Assembly: GCA_964195155.1 (NCBI GenBank)
Contig: CAXMOP010000065.1
Span: forward strand, 1 to 23,793
DNA length: 23,793 nt
Source: JACZST01 sp964195155
Lineage (GTDB): Bacteria > Actinomycetota > Acidimicrobiia > Spongiisociales > UBA5794
Direction of reading: 5' to 3'
The stretch's first letter is position 1. The number at the start of each line of letters is the position of its first letter. Both the position numbers and the translations under genes were made by a program. The notes below the pieces were generated by a model, which did not search any database, had not been told where the DNA came from, and worked only from the letters and a program-made list of their open reading frames with translations. Positions 14,769 through 21,772 of the stretch are shown here, in pieces.

Positions 14769-15316
14769 AAGTCGACCTCGGGCACGATGCGGGCGTCTCC
14801 CCCGATCTCGAAGAACTCTCTGGCTTCGAATCCGAAGGCGGAGGCGACGAGGTTGGACGGGACGGTCTGCACCGTGTTGTTGTAGGAAAGGGTGGTGTCG
14901 TTGTAGATCTGGCGGGACACGGCGATCTTGTTCTCGCTCTCCTCGAGCTGGGCCTGGAGCGCTTGGAAGTTCTCGCTCGCCCGCAGCTCGGGGTAGTCCT
15001 CGGCGAGGGCGAACAGCTTGCGCAGCGCTCCGGTGAGGAAATCCTCTGCCTGGCCTTGCTCCTCGACCGACCCGGCGCCAACGGCCTGGGTGCGGGCCTC
15101 GACCACGAGCTCGAACGTCTCCTGCTCGTGGGCGGCGTACCCCTTGACGGTCTCGACGAGGTTCGGGATGAGGTCGTAGCGTCGCTTCAGTTGGACATCG
15201 ACTTGGGCCCAGGCGTTGTCGACCTTGTTTCGGGACCGGACCAGGCCGTTGTAGATGAACACGACCCCGACGATCAGCGCAATGACGACCAGGACGATGA
15301 CGATGGTTGCTGCCAT
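14765..15316 (-). CDS. LemA family protein
   Basis: A 183-aa protein with one N-terminal membrane helix (about residues 3-22) and a long helical domain. The family core is clear: VDNAWAQVDVQLKRRYDLIP followed by NLVETVKGYAAHE, then LRASENFQALQAQLEESENK and the closing ARQIYNDT-like segment SRQIYNDTTLSYNNTVQ. LemA proteins are membrane-anchored helical bundles with no proven biochemical activity; they often neighbour DUF2207 or TPM-domain proteins, as here. The start at 15316 is fixed by the membrane helix; there is no Shine-Dalgarno sequence, but TACCAT lies 7 nt upstream. The stop overlaps the CTG start of the DUF2207 gene, so the two are likely translationally coupled. Confidence 0.93.
   Translation of the reverse strand: MAATIVIVLVVIALIVGVVFIYNGLVRSRNKVDNAWAQVDVQLKRRYDLIPNLVETVKGYAAHEQETFELVVEARTQAVGAGSVEEQGQAEDFLTGALRKLFALAEDYPELRASENFQALQAQLEESENKIAVSRQIYNDTTLSYNNTVQTVPSNLVASAFGFEAREFFEIGGDARIVPEVDF
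14776..14779 (-). promoter_or_regulatory. Ribosome binding site deciding the CTG start of the DUF2207 gene
   Basis: GAGG on the minus strand, 7 nt before the CTG at 14768, inside the last codons of the lemA-like gene. It is the only Shine-Dalgarno-like element near the signal-peptide coding region. Confidence 0.45.
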
Positions 15317-15323
15317 AGGGGGA

Positions 15324-15329
15324 ATGGTA
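15324..15329 (-). promoter_or_regulatory. Candidate -10 box of the lemA-like gene
   Basis: TACCAT on the minus strand, 7 nt before the ATG at 15316, in the 135-bp gap after the NUDIX gene. It would give the LemA/DUF2207 pair a leaderless transcript of its own. Nothing else is recognisable in that gap. Confidence 0.4.
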
Positions 15330-15451
15330 GGGATTCGATCCCCGGTGCGCTGGTACCTGTGACGGGCGTGTCGTCTGGGCGGCTTTCCGTACGCTCGCCC
15401 CCGGGAGCCGATCCGTTTCTCGATGAGATGATCGGGTTCGGCAGCAAGAAC

Positions 15452-15919
15452 CTAGTCGGCGGCAAGGTGGTCGAGCAGGCGATCGATGAACGTGACCTGC
15501 GATTTGGAGAGCAGTGAGCGAGCCTCGGTGGTGCCGCACCACAGGGCTTCGTCGATTTCGGGGAACTCCTCCCGGCGTCCCGATCCCGGCGGCCACTCCA
15601 TCGTGAAGGTGTTCGAAGCCGCAGACTCAGCCACAAAGTCGCCCTCACGAGCGAACACGGTGATGGTCTTGCGGCCCGACTTCACCGAGCCGAGATCGAT
15701 GGTGGGGCCATCGGGTGGCGGCGAACCCATCTCCTCTTCGAACTCGCGGAGGGCCACGGCAAGCGCCTGATGCTCGCCGTGGTCGTGGAGCCCCTTTGGC
15801 ACCGACCAGGCGTGCTCCTGCTTTCCCTCCCAATACGGACCTCCCATGTGCCCGATCAGCGCTTCGACACCGCCGGACTCGGTTCGCCGGTAGAGGAGGA
15901 GGCCGGAGCTCTGCACCAT
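15452..15919 (-). CDS. NUDIX hydrolase
   Basis: A 155-aa cytoplasmic pyrophosphohydrolase. The N-terminal strand SGLLLYRR is typical of the fold. The Nudix box lies at about residues 43-66 as GLHDHGEHQALAVALREFEE followed by EMGS; the metal-binding REFEEE part is intact. Counting shows eight rather than seven residues between the first Glu and the REFEEE part, so the box deviates by one residue from the Gx5Ex7REUxEExGU consensus. Upstream HAWSVPKG is the usual approach to the box. The substrate is unknown; proteins of this look are often assigned to nucleotide diphosphate or dinucleotide hydrolysis. It starts at an ATG with a TAGCCT box 7 nt upstream and has no close operon partner. Confidence 0.9.
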   Translation of the reverse strand: MVQSSGLLLYRRTESGGVEALIGHMGGPYWEGKQEHAWSVPKGLHDHGEHQALAVALREFEEEMGSPPPDGPTIDLGSVKSGRKTITVFAREGDFVAESAASNTFTMEWPPGSGRREEFPEIDEALWCGTTEARSLLSKSQVTFIDRLLDHLAAD

Positions 15920-15926
15920 GCTCGGC

Positions 15927-15932
15927 AGGCTA
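15927..15932 (-). promoter_or_regulatory. Candidate -10 box of the NUDIX gene
   Basis: TAGCCT on the minus strand, 7 nt before the ATG at 15919. Its TAG also ends a small membrane-like ORF upstream. The same hexamer precedes the channel and response regulator genes. Confidence 0.4.
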
Positions 15933-16022
15933 GGACGGCCAGCCGAGCCCGGAGAAGATGAACATCAGCGCGACGAGAGGAACCAGGAGCGAGGCGGTGA
16001 GCACAGCCCAGACTGCGATCAG
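15930..16022 (-). CDS. Possible 24-30 aa single-helix membrane peptide, or remnant of a larger gene
   Basis: In the gap between the NUDIX and galK genes, the minus strand has a short open frame ending in TAG at 15930. Its product, ending in PLVALMFIFSGLGWPS, is one continuous hydrophobic segment. Most codons end in G or C, as in the real genes here. An in-frame TGA lies just upstream of 16022. The only starts are CTG at 16022 (30 aa) or GTG at 16004 (24 aa), neither with a good ribosome site. It may be a small membrane protein or the C-terminal remnant of a decayed membrane-protein gene. I do not recognise it. Confidence 0.25.
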   Translation of the reverse strand: MIAVWAVLTASLLVPLVALMFIFSGLGWPS

Positions 16023-16059
16023 CCGTCACCGTCGCGTGCCACAGGAGCCGGGTACCCCC

Positions 16060-16106
16060 GCGCCACGGCTGGCCCGCTACTTTTCAGACTGTCGTGGCGC
16101 ATTTTT
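16060..16106 (+). terminator. Stem-loop with T-run before galK (possible terminator or leader structure)
   Basis: GCGCCACG (16060-16067) pairs exactly with CGTGGCGC (16093-16100), and ATTTTT follows directly. The stem is 8 bp and GC-rich; the 25-nt loop is long for a simple terminator. It ends 28 nt before the galK ATG, so it may stop upstream transcription or act as a leader structure. Confidence 0.3.
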
Positions 16107-16134
16107 GGTTTCAGAGAGCCAGAATCTGCAAAGC

Positions 16135-17310
16135 ATGACCCACAAACACGCAACTGCGTCTGCCCCGGGCCGGGTCAACCTGATCGGGGAGCACACCGAC
16201 TATTCGTCGTTGCCCGTCATGCCAGTGGCCATCCAAAAGCGGCTTCGCGTCACGGCCGAGGCAATCGGAGATGAGGTCGTCGAGGCGACCTCCGCCATGT
16301 TCAGCGGCGTCTTTCGCTCCGACCGGGCCGACAACCCGGCCTGGTCGCGATACCTGGAGCCGGTCATTGCCCTGGTCGAGCCGATGGGGGCGAGGCTCAC
16401 GATCGACGGTGACCTGCCGGCAACCGGCGGCCTGAGCTCGTCCTCGGCGCTGAGCGTGGCCCTGCTAGCGGCGTTGCTCCGTCTCAGCGGCATCGAGCCC
16501 GAGCCCGATCGATTGGTCGACCTCGCCGTCCGAGCCGAGCGAGCCGTCGGCGTCGAAGGCGGGGCGATGGATCAGACCGTCATCGTCCATGCGGTTGCAG
16601 GCACTGCGCTGAGAATCGAATTCGATCCGACCGCGCGGCGACCGGTGCCGATTCCGGAGAACGTTGCCTTTGTCGCCGGCTACTCGGGAGAGCCCGCACC
16701 CAAAGGCGGATCGGCCCGCGACGCCTACAACGCAAGAGTGGTCGGCACCCGGACCGCAGCGCTCCTGCTCGGCTTTGATCCACCGGTCCTCGGCAGCGTG
16801 ACCGCCGAGCTCGGCGACGTCCTCGCCGAACTGCCGGAGTACGCCGTGCCCGAACCGGAAGCGGCTCTGCTCTCGAAGGGACGGTTCTCGCAGACCGACC
16901 CGCTGCCGGTCCGGGCGTGGACGCGTCACGTGCTGTCCGAGGCACGACGAGTCGACGCTGCCGAGGAGGCGCTTCGGCAGGGGGAAATCGAGGCTCTCGG
17001 ACGGCTGTTCGACGAGTCGCACGCCAGCCTCGCCGGTGACTTTGGGGTCAGCACTCCGGGCCTCGAGGCCCTGGTCACCGCGGCCCGCGCCGCAGGCGCA
17101 GCGGGTGCCAGGCTGACCGGCGCCGGGCTCGGCGGCTGGGCGGTCGCCGTCTGTCACCGCGACCGGGCATCAACCGTCGCCGAGGCGATGGCGTCGGTGG
17201 CCTGTCCGTCGACCACGGCGACTACGTGGCCGGCGTGTGCCCCGACGGCAACTGGGATCTCACCCACATCAAGGACGCCTCGGCTAAGAATGGGCCGGAC
17301 CCCAACCTGA
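16135..17310 (+). CDS. galK: Galactokinase with aberrant C-terminus
   Basis: A GHMP kinase that phosphorylates galactose to galactose-1-phosphate (Leloir pathway). The galactokinase signature GRVNLIGEHTDY is at about residues 12-23. The ATP-binding motif LPATGGLSSSSALS and the third motif ARLTGAGLGGWAVAV are both present. Motif 3 lies near residues 326-340, as expected for a protein of roughly 360-390 aa. After about residue 352 (near base 17190) the reading frame stops resembling the family: the usual closing strand ending in SAGAR-type sequence is missing. It is replaced by about 37 residues rich in Thr, Pro, Ala and Arg that look like out-of-frame translation. The start is set by the signature near the N-terminus; a GAATCT box lies 7 nt upstream. 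No galT or galE is nearby. Activity may be impaired. Confidence 0.85.
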   Translation: MTHKHATASAPGRVNLIGEHTDYSSLPVMPVAIQKRLRVTAEAIGDEVVEATSAMFSGVFRSDRADNPAWSRYLEPVIALVEPMGARLTIDGDLPATGGLSSSSALSVALLAALLRLSGIEPEPDRLVDLAVRAERAVGVEGGAMDQTVIVHAVAGTALRIEFDPTARRPVPIPENVAFVAGYSGEPAPKGGSARDAYNARVVGTRTAALLLGFDPPVLGSVTAELGDVLAELPEYAVPEPEAALLSKGRFSQTDPLPVRAWTRHVLSEARRVDAAEEALRQGEIEALGRLFDESHASLAGDFGVSTPGLEALVTAARAAGAAGARLTGAGLGGWAVAVCHRDRASTVAEAMASVACPSTTATTWPACAPTATGISPTSRTPRLRMGRTPT

Positions 17311-17420
17311 ACGGTGACCAGTACGTCTGCGTCAAGAGCGACACGGGCAGCGGCGACGGCAACACCGGCCAGAACGCCAACAACAAGGACAACATTTCGG
17401 ATCCGGTCGACAACGGCTAG
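17184..17420 (+). pseudogene. 3' fragment of a secreted CPxG...DxNxDxxVC-type protein, fused out of frame to galK
   Basis: In a different frame from galK, the plus strand encodes a protein-like tail from about 17184 to a TAG at 17418-17420. It contains VCPDGNWDLTHIKDASAKNG followed by PDPNLNGDQYVCVKSDTGSG, then an Asn/Gly/Asp-rich end closing in DPVDNG. The CPxGx(W)xL...DxNxDxxVCxK...DN pattern is one I associate with short secreted actinobacterial proteins. There is no start with a signal peptide in this frame; the first usable codons are CTG 17202 or GTG 17226. I therefore read it as the 3' end of a gene whose 5' part is missing. The junction with galK lies near 17185-17215. A rearrangement or an assembly join are both possible. 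Confidence 0.55.
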
Positions 17421-18371
17421 CTACGGGATGCGCGAGAACCAGACCAGCGACCCGACCCCGGCAAGCACCAGCACTCCCAGCCCGGCACCGAGGAACCATT
17501 CCCACACTTCGCGCTCTTCGGTGGTGTACCCGACCTGTGAGCCCACCGAGTCGAGGATCTCCTGGAACTCGTCGGCCGATGCCGCCCCGGTGAACCGCCC
17601 GCCGGTGATGTCGGCGACCTGGCGCAGTGCACCTTCGTTCACCGGGACCGGGACGACTTCGCCGGCGTAGTTGATCGCCCCGGCCGGTGTCCCGAACGAC
17701 ACCGTCGACACGGGTAGGCCGCGACTGGCTGCTTCGTGTGCGGCGTCGACCTCGGAGCGGCCAGTCGTGGTCTCGCCGTCGGACAGGACGACGATATGGA
17801 CGGCTTCTCCTCCATCCCCCTCCGCCTGAGCAACATCGAGCGCGATCAGGTCGATGGCGGCGTAGATGCCCTCGCCCACCGCAGTCCCCTCCGCCAGGGA
17901 CAGCCGCTCGATGGCTGACCGCACCGCGGTGGCGTCGTTGCTCGGGGCATGGGCGGCAAGGGCGATACCGGCGAAGGCGACGACACCGATGCGCAGGTCT
18001 TCGGGGGCCAGGTCGACGAAACGGAGCGCCGCCTCCTTGGCGGCGCCGATCCGGCTCGGCGGGATGTCCATGGCATCCATCGACAACGACACGTCGACGG
18101 CCAGGATCACCGTCGCTTCCTCTCTCGGTGCGGTGACGGCCATCACCGGGCGGGCGATAGCCATGACGAGTGCGACGACGCCGAGGAGCGCGGCCACCGC
18201 CGGCAGGTGGCGCCGCCAACCCGGGCGGTCTGGCATGACCGAATCCAAGAGCTCGAAATTGGAAAAACGGACCGCAAACTGCTCGTGGCGGCGCAGCGAC
18301 CAGAGATAGCCCGCAACACCGAGCAGCGGGATGAGCATCAGCCACAGACGGTCGGGGGCGAGGAAGTTCAC
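17421..18371 (-). CDS. VWA domain membrane protein (BatA-like)
   Basis: A 316-aa protein starting at GTG in a GTGA overlap with the DUF58 gene. Membrane helices lie at about residues 8-25, 55-78 and near the C-terminus (about 290-312). Between the second and third is a von Willebrand A domain with the metal-site motif DVSLSMD (Asp93, Ser95, Ser97) and the later VVLSDGETTTG. This layout (two helices, VWA, one helix) matches BatA-type proteins encoded with MoxR ATPases and DUF58 proteins. It is probably a membrane scaffold that works with the MoxR ATPase on the cell envelope; the client is unknown. It is the last gene of the operon, and its stop abuts the stop of the convergent fragment at 17420 with no base between. 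Confidence 0.9.
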   Translation of the reverse strand: MNFLAPDRLWLMLIPLLGVAGYLWSLRRHEQFAVRFSNFELLDSVMPDRPGWRRHLPAVAALLGVVALVMAIARPVMAVTAPREEATVILAVDVSLSMDAMDIPPSRIGAAKEAALRFVDLAPEDLRIGVVAFAGIALAAHAPSNDATAVRSAIERLSLAEGTAVGEGIYAAIDLIALDVAQAEGDGGEAVHIVVLSDGETTTGRSEVDAAHEAASRGLPVSTVSFGTPAGAINYAGEVVPVPVNEGALRQVADITGGRFTGAASADEFQEILDSVGSQVGYTTEEREVWEWFLGAGLGVLVLAGVGSLVWFSRIP

Positions 18372-19267
18372 GGCCGCCTCCCCGTCGTTCGACCGCGGCG
18401 CCGGCGGGCGATGTGCATCACCAGGTCGGCGACCCAGTCCCGATCGGTGCGGAGGACCATGTGGTCGGCTCCGGCGGCGCGAATGCGGCGGCCGATCTCC
18501 CGGCGCTGCCGGGCTGCGGCGGAGCCGAATCGCTTGCGCAACACCGCGGAATTGGTGTTGACCCAGCGCTTCCGCCCGGTCTCCGGATCGACGAAGGTCA
18601 GCGAGCCCACCTCGGGGAGTTCGCTCTCGCGGGGGTCGAGCACCTCGATGCACATCGTGTCGTGGCGCCGACTGAGGACCGCGAGCGGCTGGTGCCACGG
18701 CCCGGCATCGAGGAAGTCGGAGATCACCACGACCAGGCCGCGCCGGCGCGAGACTCGGTCGCACTCACGGAGACCGGCGGCGAGATCGGCGGCACCCCCG
18801 TCGCGCGGGGTGTCGAGCATCCGAAGCAGCACGCCCTGGAGGTGGCGTCGGCCGCTCCGGGCCGGGAACCCCGTCTGGTTGGCTCCCTCGAGGAGGATGC
18901 CACCGATTCGGTTGCCGCCGCGTTGGGTGAGCAATCCCACCGCACCGGCGGCGGCAACGGCCAGATCCCGTTTCTCCCGAAGCGCGGTGCCAAAGGACAT
19001 CGACGCCGACAGGTCCACAACCAGGGTGGTCTCCAGCTCGCGATCCGCGATCGCATCGCGGATGTGCGGCTGGTTGGTACGGGCGGTGAGGTTCCAGTCG
19101 ATCCGACGCACGTCGTCGCCCGCCTGGTAGGCCCGGGCCTCTCCGAGCTCGGTGCCGTGGCCCGGGATGAACCCTTGGTAGTCGCCCTGGAGGATGCCGT
19201 CGAGGCGGCGCAGCACCTCGAGCTCGATGGTCCGCAGCGCGGCGTGGCGGTCCCGGAGGCCGATCAC
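18368..19267 (-). CDS. DUF58 family protein
   Basis: A 299-aa soluble protein starting at GTG in a GTGA overlap with the MoxR gene. The DUF58 hallmark YQAGDDVRRIDWNLTART (about residues 47-64) is clear. It is followed by a VWA-like segment LVVDLSASMSFGT with a DxSxS metal motif (Asp85, Ser87, Ser89) and a later strand LVVVISDFLD. No membrane helix is visible, unlike longer DUF58 proteins. DUF58 proteins are nearly always encoded beside MoxR ATPases and VWA proteins and are thought to act as adaptors. The C-terminus is strongly basic, ending in an Arg-rich segment. Coupled translation with its neighbours is indicated by the overlaps on both sides. Confidence 0.93.
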   Translation of the reverse strand: MIGLRDRHAALRTIELEVLRRLDGILQGDYQGFIPGHGTELGEARAYQAGDDVRRIDWNLTARTNQPHIRDAIADRELETTLVVDLSASMSFGTALREKRDLAVAAAGAVGLLTQRGGNRIGGILLEGANQTGFPARSGRRHLQGVLLRMLDTPRDGGAADLAAGLRECDRVSRRRGLVVVISDFLDAGPWHQPLAVLSRRHDTMCIEVLDPRESELPEVGSLTFVDPETGRKRWVNTNSAVLRKRFGSAAARQRREIGRRIRAAGADHMVLRTDRDWVADLVMHIARRRRGRTTGRRP

Positions 19268-20262
19268 GAGGCGACGAGGTCCTCGCCGCGAACGGTGATC
19301 CGCGGCGCGGGCATCGTCGAGAGCAACTCGACGAGCACGTCGTCGACGCTCACGCCTTCGGCAAGCGCCTCGTACGAGAGCACCAGTCGGTGATTGAGCA
19401 CGTCATAGGCCACGTCGTACACGTCCTGGGGTAGGACGTAGTTGCGGCCGCGGAGCACCGCCATCGCCCGACCGGCGGCGATCAACCCGATCGAGGCCCG
19501 GGGGCTGGCCCCATAGGCGATGTACCGGTCGAGCTCTGGGATTCCCGCTGCTGCGGTATCCCTGGTGGCGACCACGATCGCCACCGCATAGTCCGAGACC
19601 GCGGGGTCGACGAAGATTCCGGTGGTGGCCTCCTGCATGCCGAGCACGTCTGCGGGGTCGAGGATCGGATCGGCGGCCTCGGGGCCGACCGCCATCCTGC
19701 GCACGATCTCCTTTTCCTCCTGCGAGGTCGGGTACCCGACCGGAATCCGCATCAGAAAGCGGTCTCGCTGCGCCTCCGGGAGCGGATAGACGCCCTCGGA
19801 TTCGATCGGGTTTTGGGTCGCCATCACCAGGAAGGGCTTTGGTGCGGCGAAGGTACGGTCGCCGATGGTGACCTGGCGTTCCGCCATCACCTCGAGCATC
19901 GCCGATTGCACCTTTGCCGGTGCCCGGTTGATCTCGTCGGCGAGTACGAAGTTGGCGAGCACCGGACCGACTTCGACGTCGAACCGCTCCTCGGACGCCC
20001 GGTAGATGCGGGTGCCGACGATGTCTGATGGGACGAGATCCGGCGTGAACTGGATGCGGGAGAACGATCCGCCGAGGACCCTGGCCAGGGTGCGCAGCGT
20101 GATGGTCTTGCCCAAGCCGGGGACACCCTCGAGCAGGCAGTGGCCGTTGGCGAGCAGGGCGACCATGAGCCGCTCGAGAACGCGGTCCTGGCCGACGACG
20201 ACTTTGCGCATCTCGAACAGCGCTTGTTCGAGCTGGTTGGTGCGCAGGGCTGGGTACTCCAT
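19264..20262 (-). CDS. MoxR family AAA+ ATPase
   Basis: A 332-aa cytoplasmic AAA+ protein. Walker A is GVPGLGKT (46-53), Walker B is FVLADEINRA (Asp109, Glu110), and sensor 1 is in LVMATQNPIESEGVYPLPEA (about 148-167). The QRDRFLMR arginine-finger region follows. The C-terminal lid has YGASPRASIGLIAAGRA, the usual sensor 2 signature. MoxR ATPases act as chaperone-like remodelers together with VWA proteins. The ATG overlaps the protease stop by one base (TGATG), and its own stop overlaps the DUF58 GTG, so all four genes of the operon are physically coupled. Confidence 0.96.
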   Translation of the reverse strand: MEYPALRTNQLEQALFEMRKVVVGQDRVLERLMVALLANGHCLLEGVPGLGKTITLRTLARVLGGSFSRIQFTPDLVPSDIVGTRIYRASEERFDVEVGPVLANFVLADEINRAPAKVQSAMLEVMAERQVTIGDRTFAAPKPFLVMATQNPIESEGVYPLPEAQRDRFLMRIPVGYPTSQEEKEIVRRMAVGPEAADPILDPADVLGMQEATTGIFVDPAVSDYAVAIVVATRDTAAAGIPELDRYIAYGASPRASIGLIAAGRAMAVLRGRNYVLPQDVYDVAYDVLNHRLVLSYEALAEGVSVDDVLVELLSTMPAPRITVRGEDLVAS

Positions 20263-21767
20263 CAGCCGACCTCCATGGCTTCGACGACGTTCATGACGGT
20301 CGCGCTTCCAACGGCGGCCGGAGCCAGGGCCTCGAGATAGCGGTCGAGCTCCACCCAGCGCAATGCGACCCGGGTCGCGGAGACGTCGAGCTTGCCGAGT
20401 TGCCCGCGAACTGTGGTGAGGTCCCCGAGGGCGGACTCCAGCGATCGGGACGCTTCGGTGCCTGCGGTCGCCCGTACCGTGATGGTGCCGACGGGGCCAG
20501 AGATCGAGGCCACCTGGGTGGTGACCCCGTTGGTCGTGTGCAACGTGATCCCGGTCTCGTCATAGCCGGGTGGGAGCGGCCCGAGATCGAAGAGGGTGTC
20601 GCCCGATCCGCCGCTCAGGCCGTCAAGGCCAAGTCCGTCGAGACCGAGGCCGTCGAGGCCCTGTCCGAGCTGGCCGAGGTCGTCCACGAGATCCTGGACC
20701 CCGTCCGGCAGCAGGCCGAGCCCGTCCAACAGATCAAGCATCTGGTCGAAATCACCAAAACCGAGGTTCGGTCCGAACAGGTCGGCGAGGGGGTCGAGCC
20801 CGAGCGGACCGGAGGGGCTGACGCTGTCGATCGGAGCCGGCGGGCTGTCCGGGGTGATTCCGTCGGCGACAGCGAGGGCAACGTCGATCGGGACCGCGAA
20901 CCCGACGCCATCAGAGCCTCCCGATGCGGTCGCAATGGCAATGTTGATGCCGACGACCGCTCCGGCGGCATTGGCCAACGGGCCTCCGCTGTTTCCGACG
21001 TTGATGGCGGCGTCGGTCTGGATGAGCCCGGAGATGGTGCGCCCCGCCACGTCGAGGCTGCGGTCAAGGCCGGAGACGACCCCCACGGTGACGCTCTGCT
21101 CGAGGCCGAACGGGCTTCCCACCGCAATTGCGGTCTGGCCGATGCGAACCTCGCCGCCATCACCGAGCGAAGCCGCAACCAGGTCTTCGGCGCGGGTGGC
21201 AAGGACGGCGACGTCCTCATCGAGATTCCGGGACACCACCGTTCCCGTGGTCTGGCGCCCGTCGGCGAGGGTGATGCCAACCTCCTGGGCCCCCGAAACG
21301 ACGTGGGCCGCGGTGAAGATCAGCCCCTCCTCGTCGAACACGAACCCCGATCCCTCGCCAAAGCCGGATTCGATATGGACCACCGAGGGGAGCAGGGCGG
21401 CCGCAACGTCGGCTACCGGCTCATCGGCACCGGCCGCAGGCGGTACCTGGGGGTTGCCCTGCGGTGCCTGCGGGGTGGGCTCGGTGGGTGCAGGGTCGGT
21501 CGACTCGGTCGCCGGCACGGTGGTCGGCGGAGCCACCGGGTCGTCGCTGCGGGGCAGGAGCAACCACAGCAGGAGGAGGACGATGAGCACCAGGAGGCCC
21601 GCCGCCCATCTCCGCCACGACCAGGCCGCGGCAGGCTCCGGTTCGACCAACGTCGGGACCTCAACGGGAAGGGGGGCGGCGTCGAGCGGGTCCCCGACCG
21701 GAGGCTCCGGCGGCAAGTCGCGCCAAGTGCGACCGGTCACAATGGTCTTGTCGGTGTCGATCGTCAA
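20262..21767 (-). CDS. HtrA-like membrane-anchored serine protease without PDZ domain
   Basis: A 501-aa protein. Residues 1-50 form a Pro-rich cytoplasmic part, 55-71 a membrane helix, and 72-115 a Pro/Thr-rich linker. A trypsin-like protease domain (about 118-303) follows with the triad His155 (FTAAHVV), Asp185 (NLDEDVAVLA) and Ser260 (NVGNSGGPL). The place where HtrA proteins carry a PDZ domain holds a Pro/Leu/Gly/Asp-rich region (about 305-400) with repeated LDGLG units. A C-terminal domain of about 100 residues that I do not recognise follows. The start is TTG, supported by GAGGAG 5 nt upstream; the next GTG is nine codons in. It is the first gene of the protease/MoxR/DUF58/VWA operon and should act outside the membrane, in envelope quality control or signalling (inferred). 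Confidence 0.9.
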   Translation of the reverse strand: MTIDTDKTIVTGRTWRDLPPEPPVGDPLDAAPLPVEVPTLVEPEPAAAWSWRRWAAGLLVLIVLLLLWLLLPRSDDPVAPPTTVPATESTDPAPTEPTPQAPQGNPQVPPAAGADEPVADVAAALLPSVVHIESGFGEGSGFVFDEEGLIFTAAHVVSGAQEVGITLADGRQTTGTVVSRNLDEDVAVLATRAEDLVAASLGDGGEVRIGQTAIAVGSPFGLEQSVTVGVVSGLDRSLDVAGRTISGLIQTDAAINVGNSGGPLANAAGAVVGINIAIATASGGSDGVGFAVPIDVALAVADGITPDSPPAPIDSVSPSGPLGLDPLADLFGPNLGFGDFDQMLDLLDGLGLLPDGVQDLVDDLGQLGQGLDGLGLDGLGLDGLSGGSGDTLFDLGPLPPGYDETGITLHTTNGVTTQVASISGPVGTITVRATAGTEASRSLESALGDLTTVRGQLGKLDVSATRVALRWVELDRYLEALAPAAVGSATVMNVVEAMEVG

Positions 21768-21772
21768 CGGAG

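Noticed and set aside
14769..15596. Upstream extension of the DUF2207 frame to a start at 15596 (897 codons)
   Set aside because: The extension is an Arg/Pro-rich out-of-frame reading of lemA and the NUDIX end; the signal peptide shows the protein begins near 14768.
17226..17420. Independent 64-aa gene starting at GTG 17226
   Set aside because: No ribosome site, no signal peptide although the sequence looks secreted, and the protein-like reading begins upstream of the GTG; a 3' fragment is more likely.
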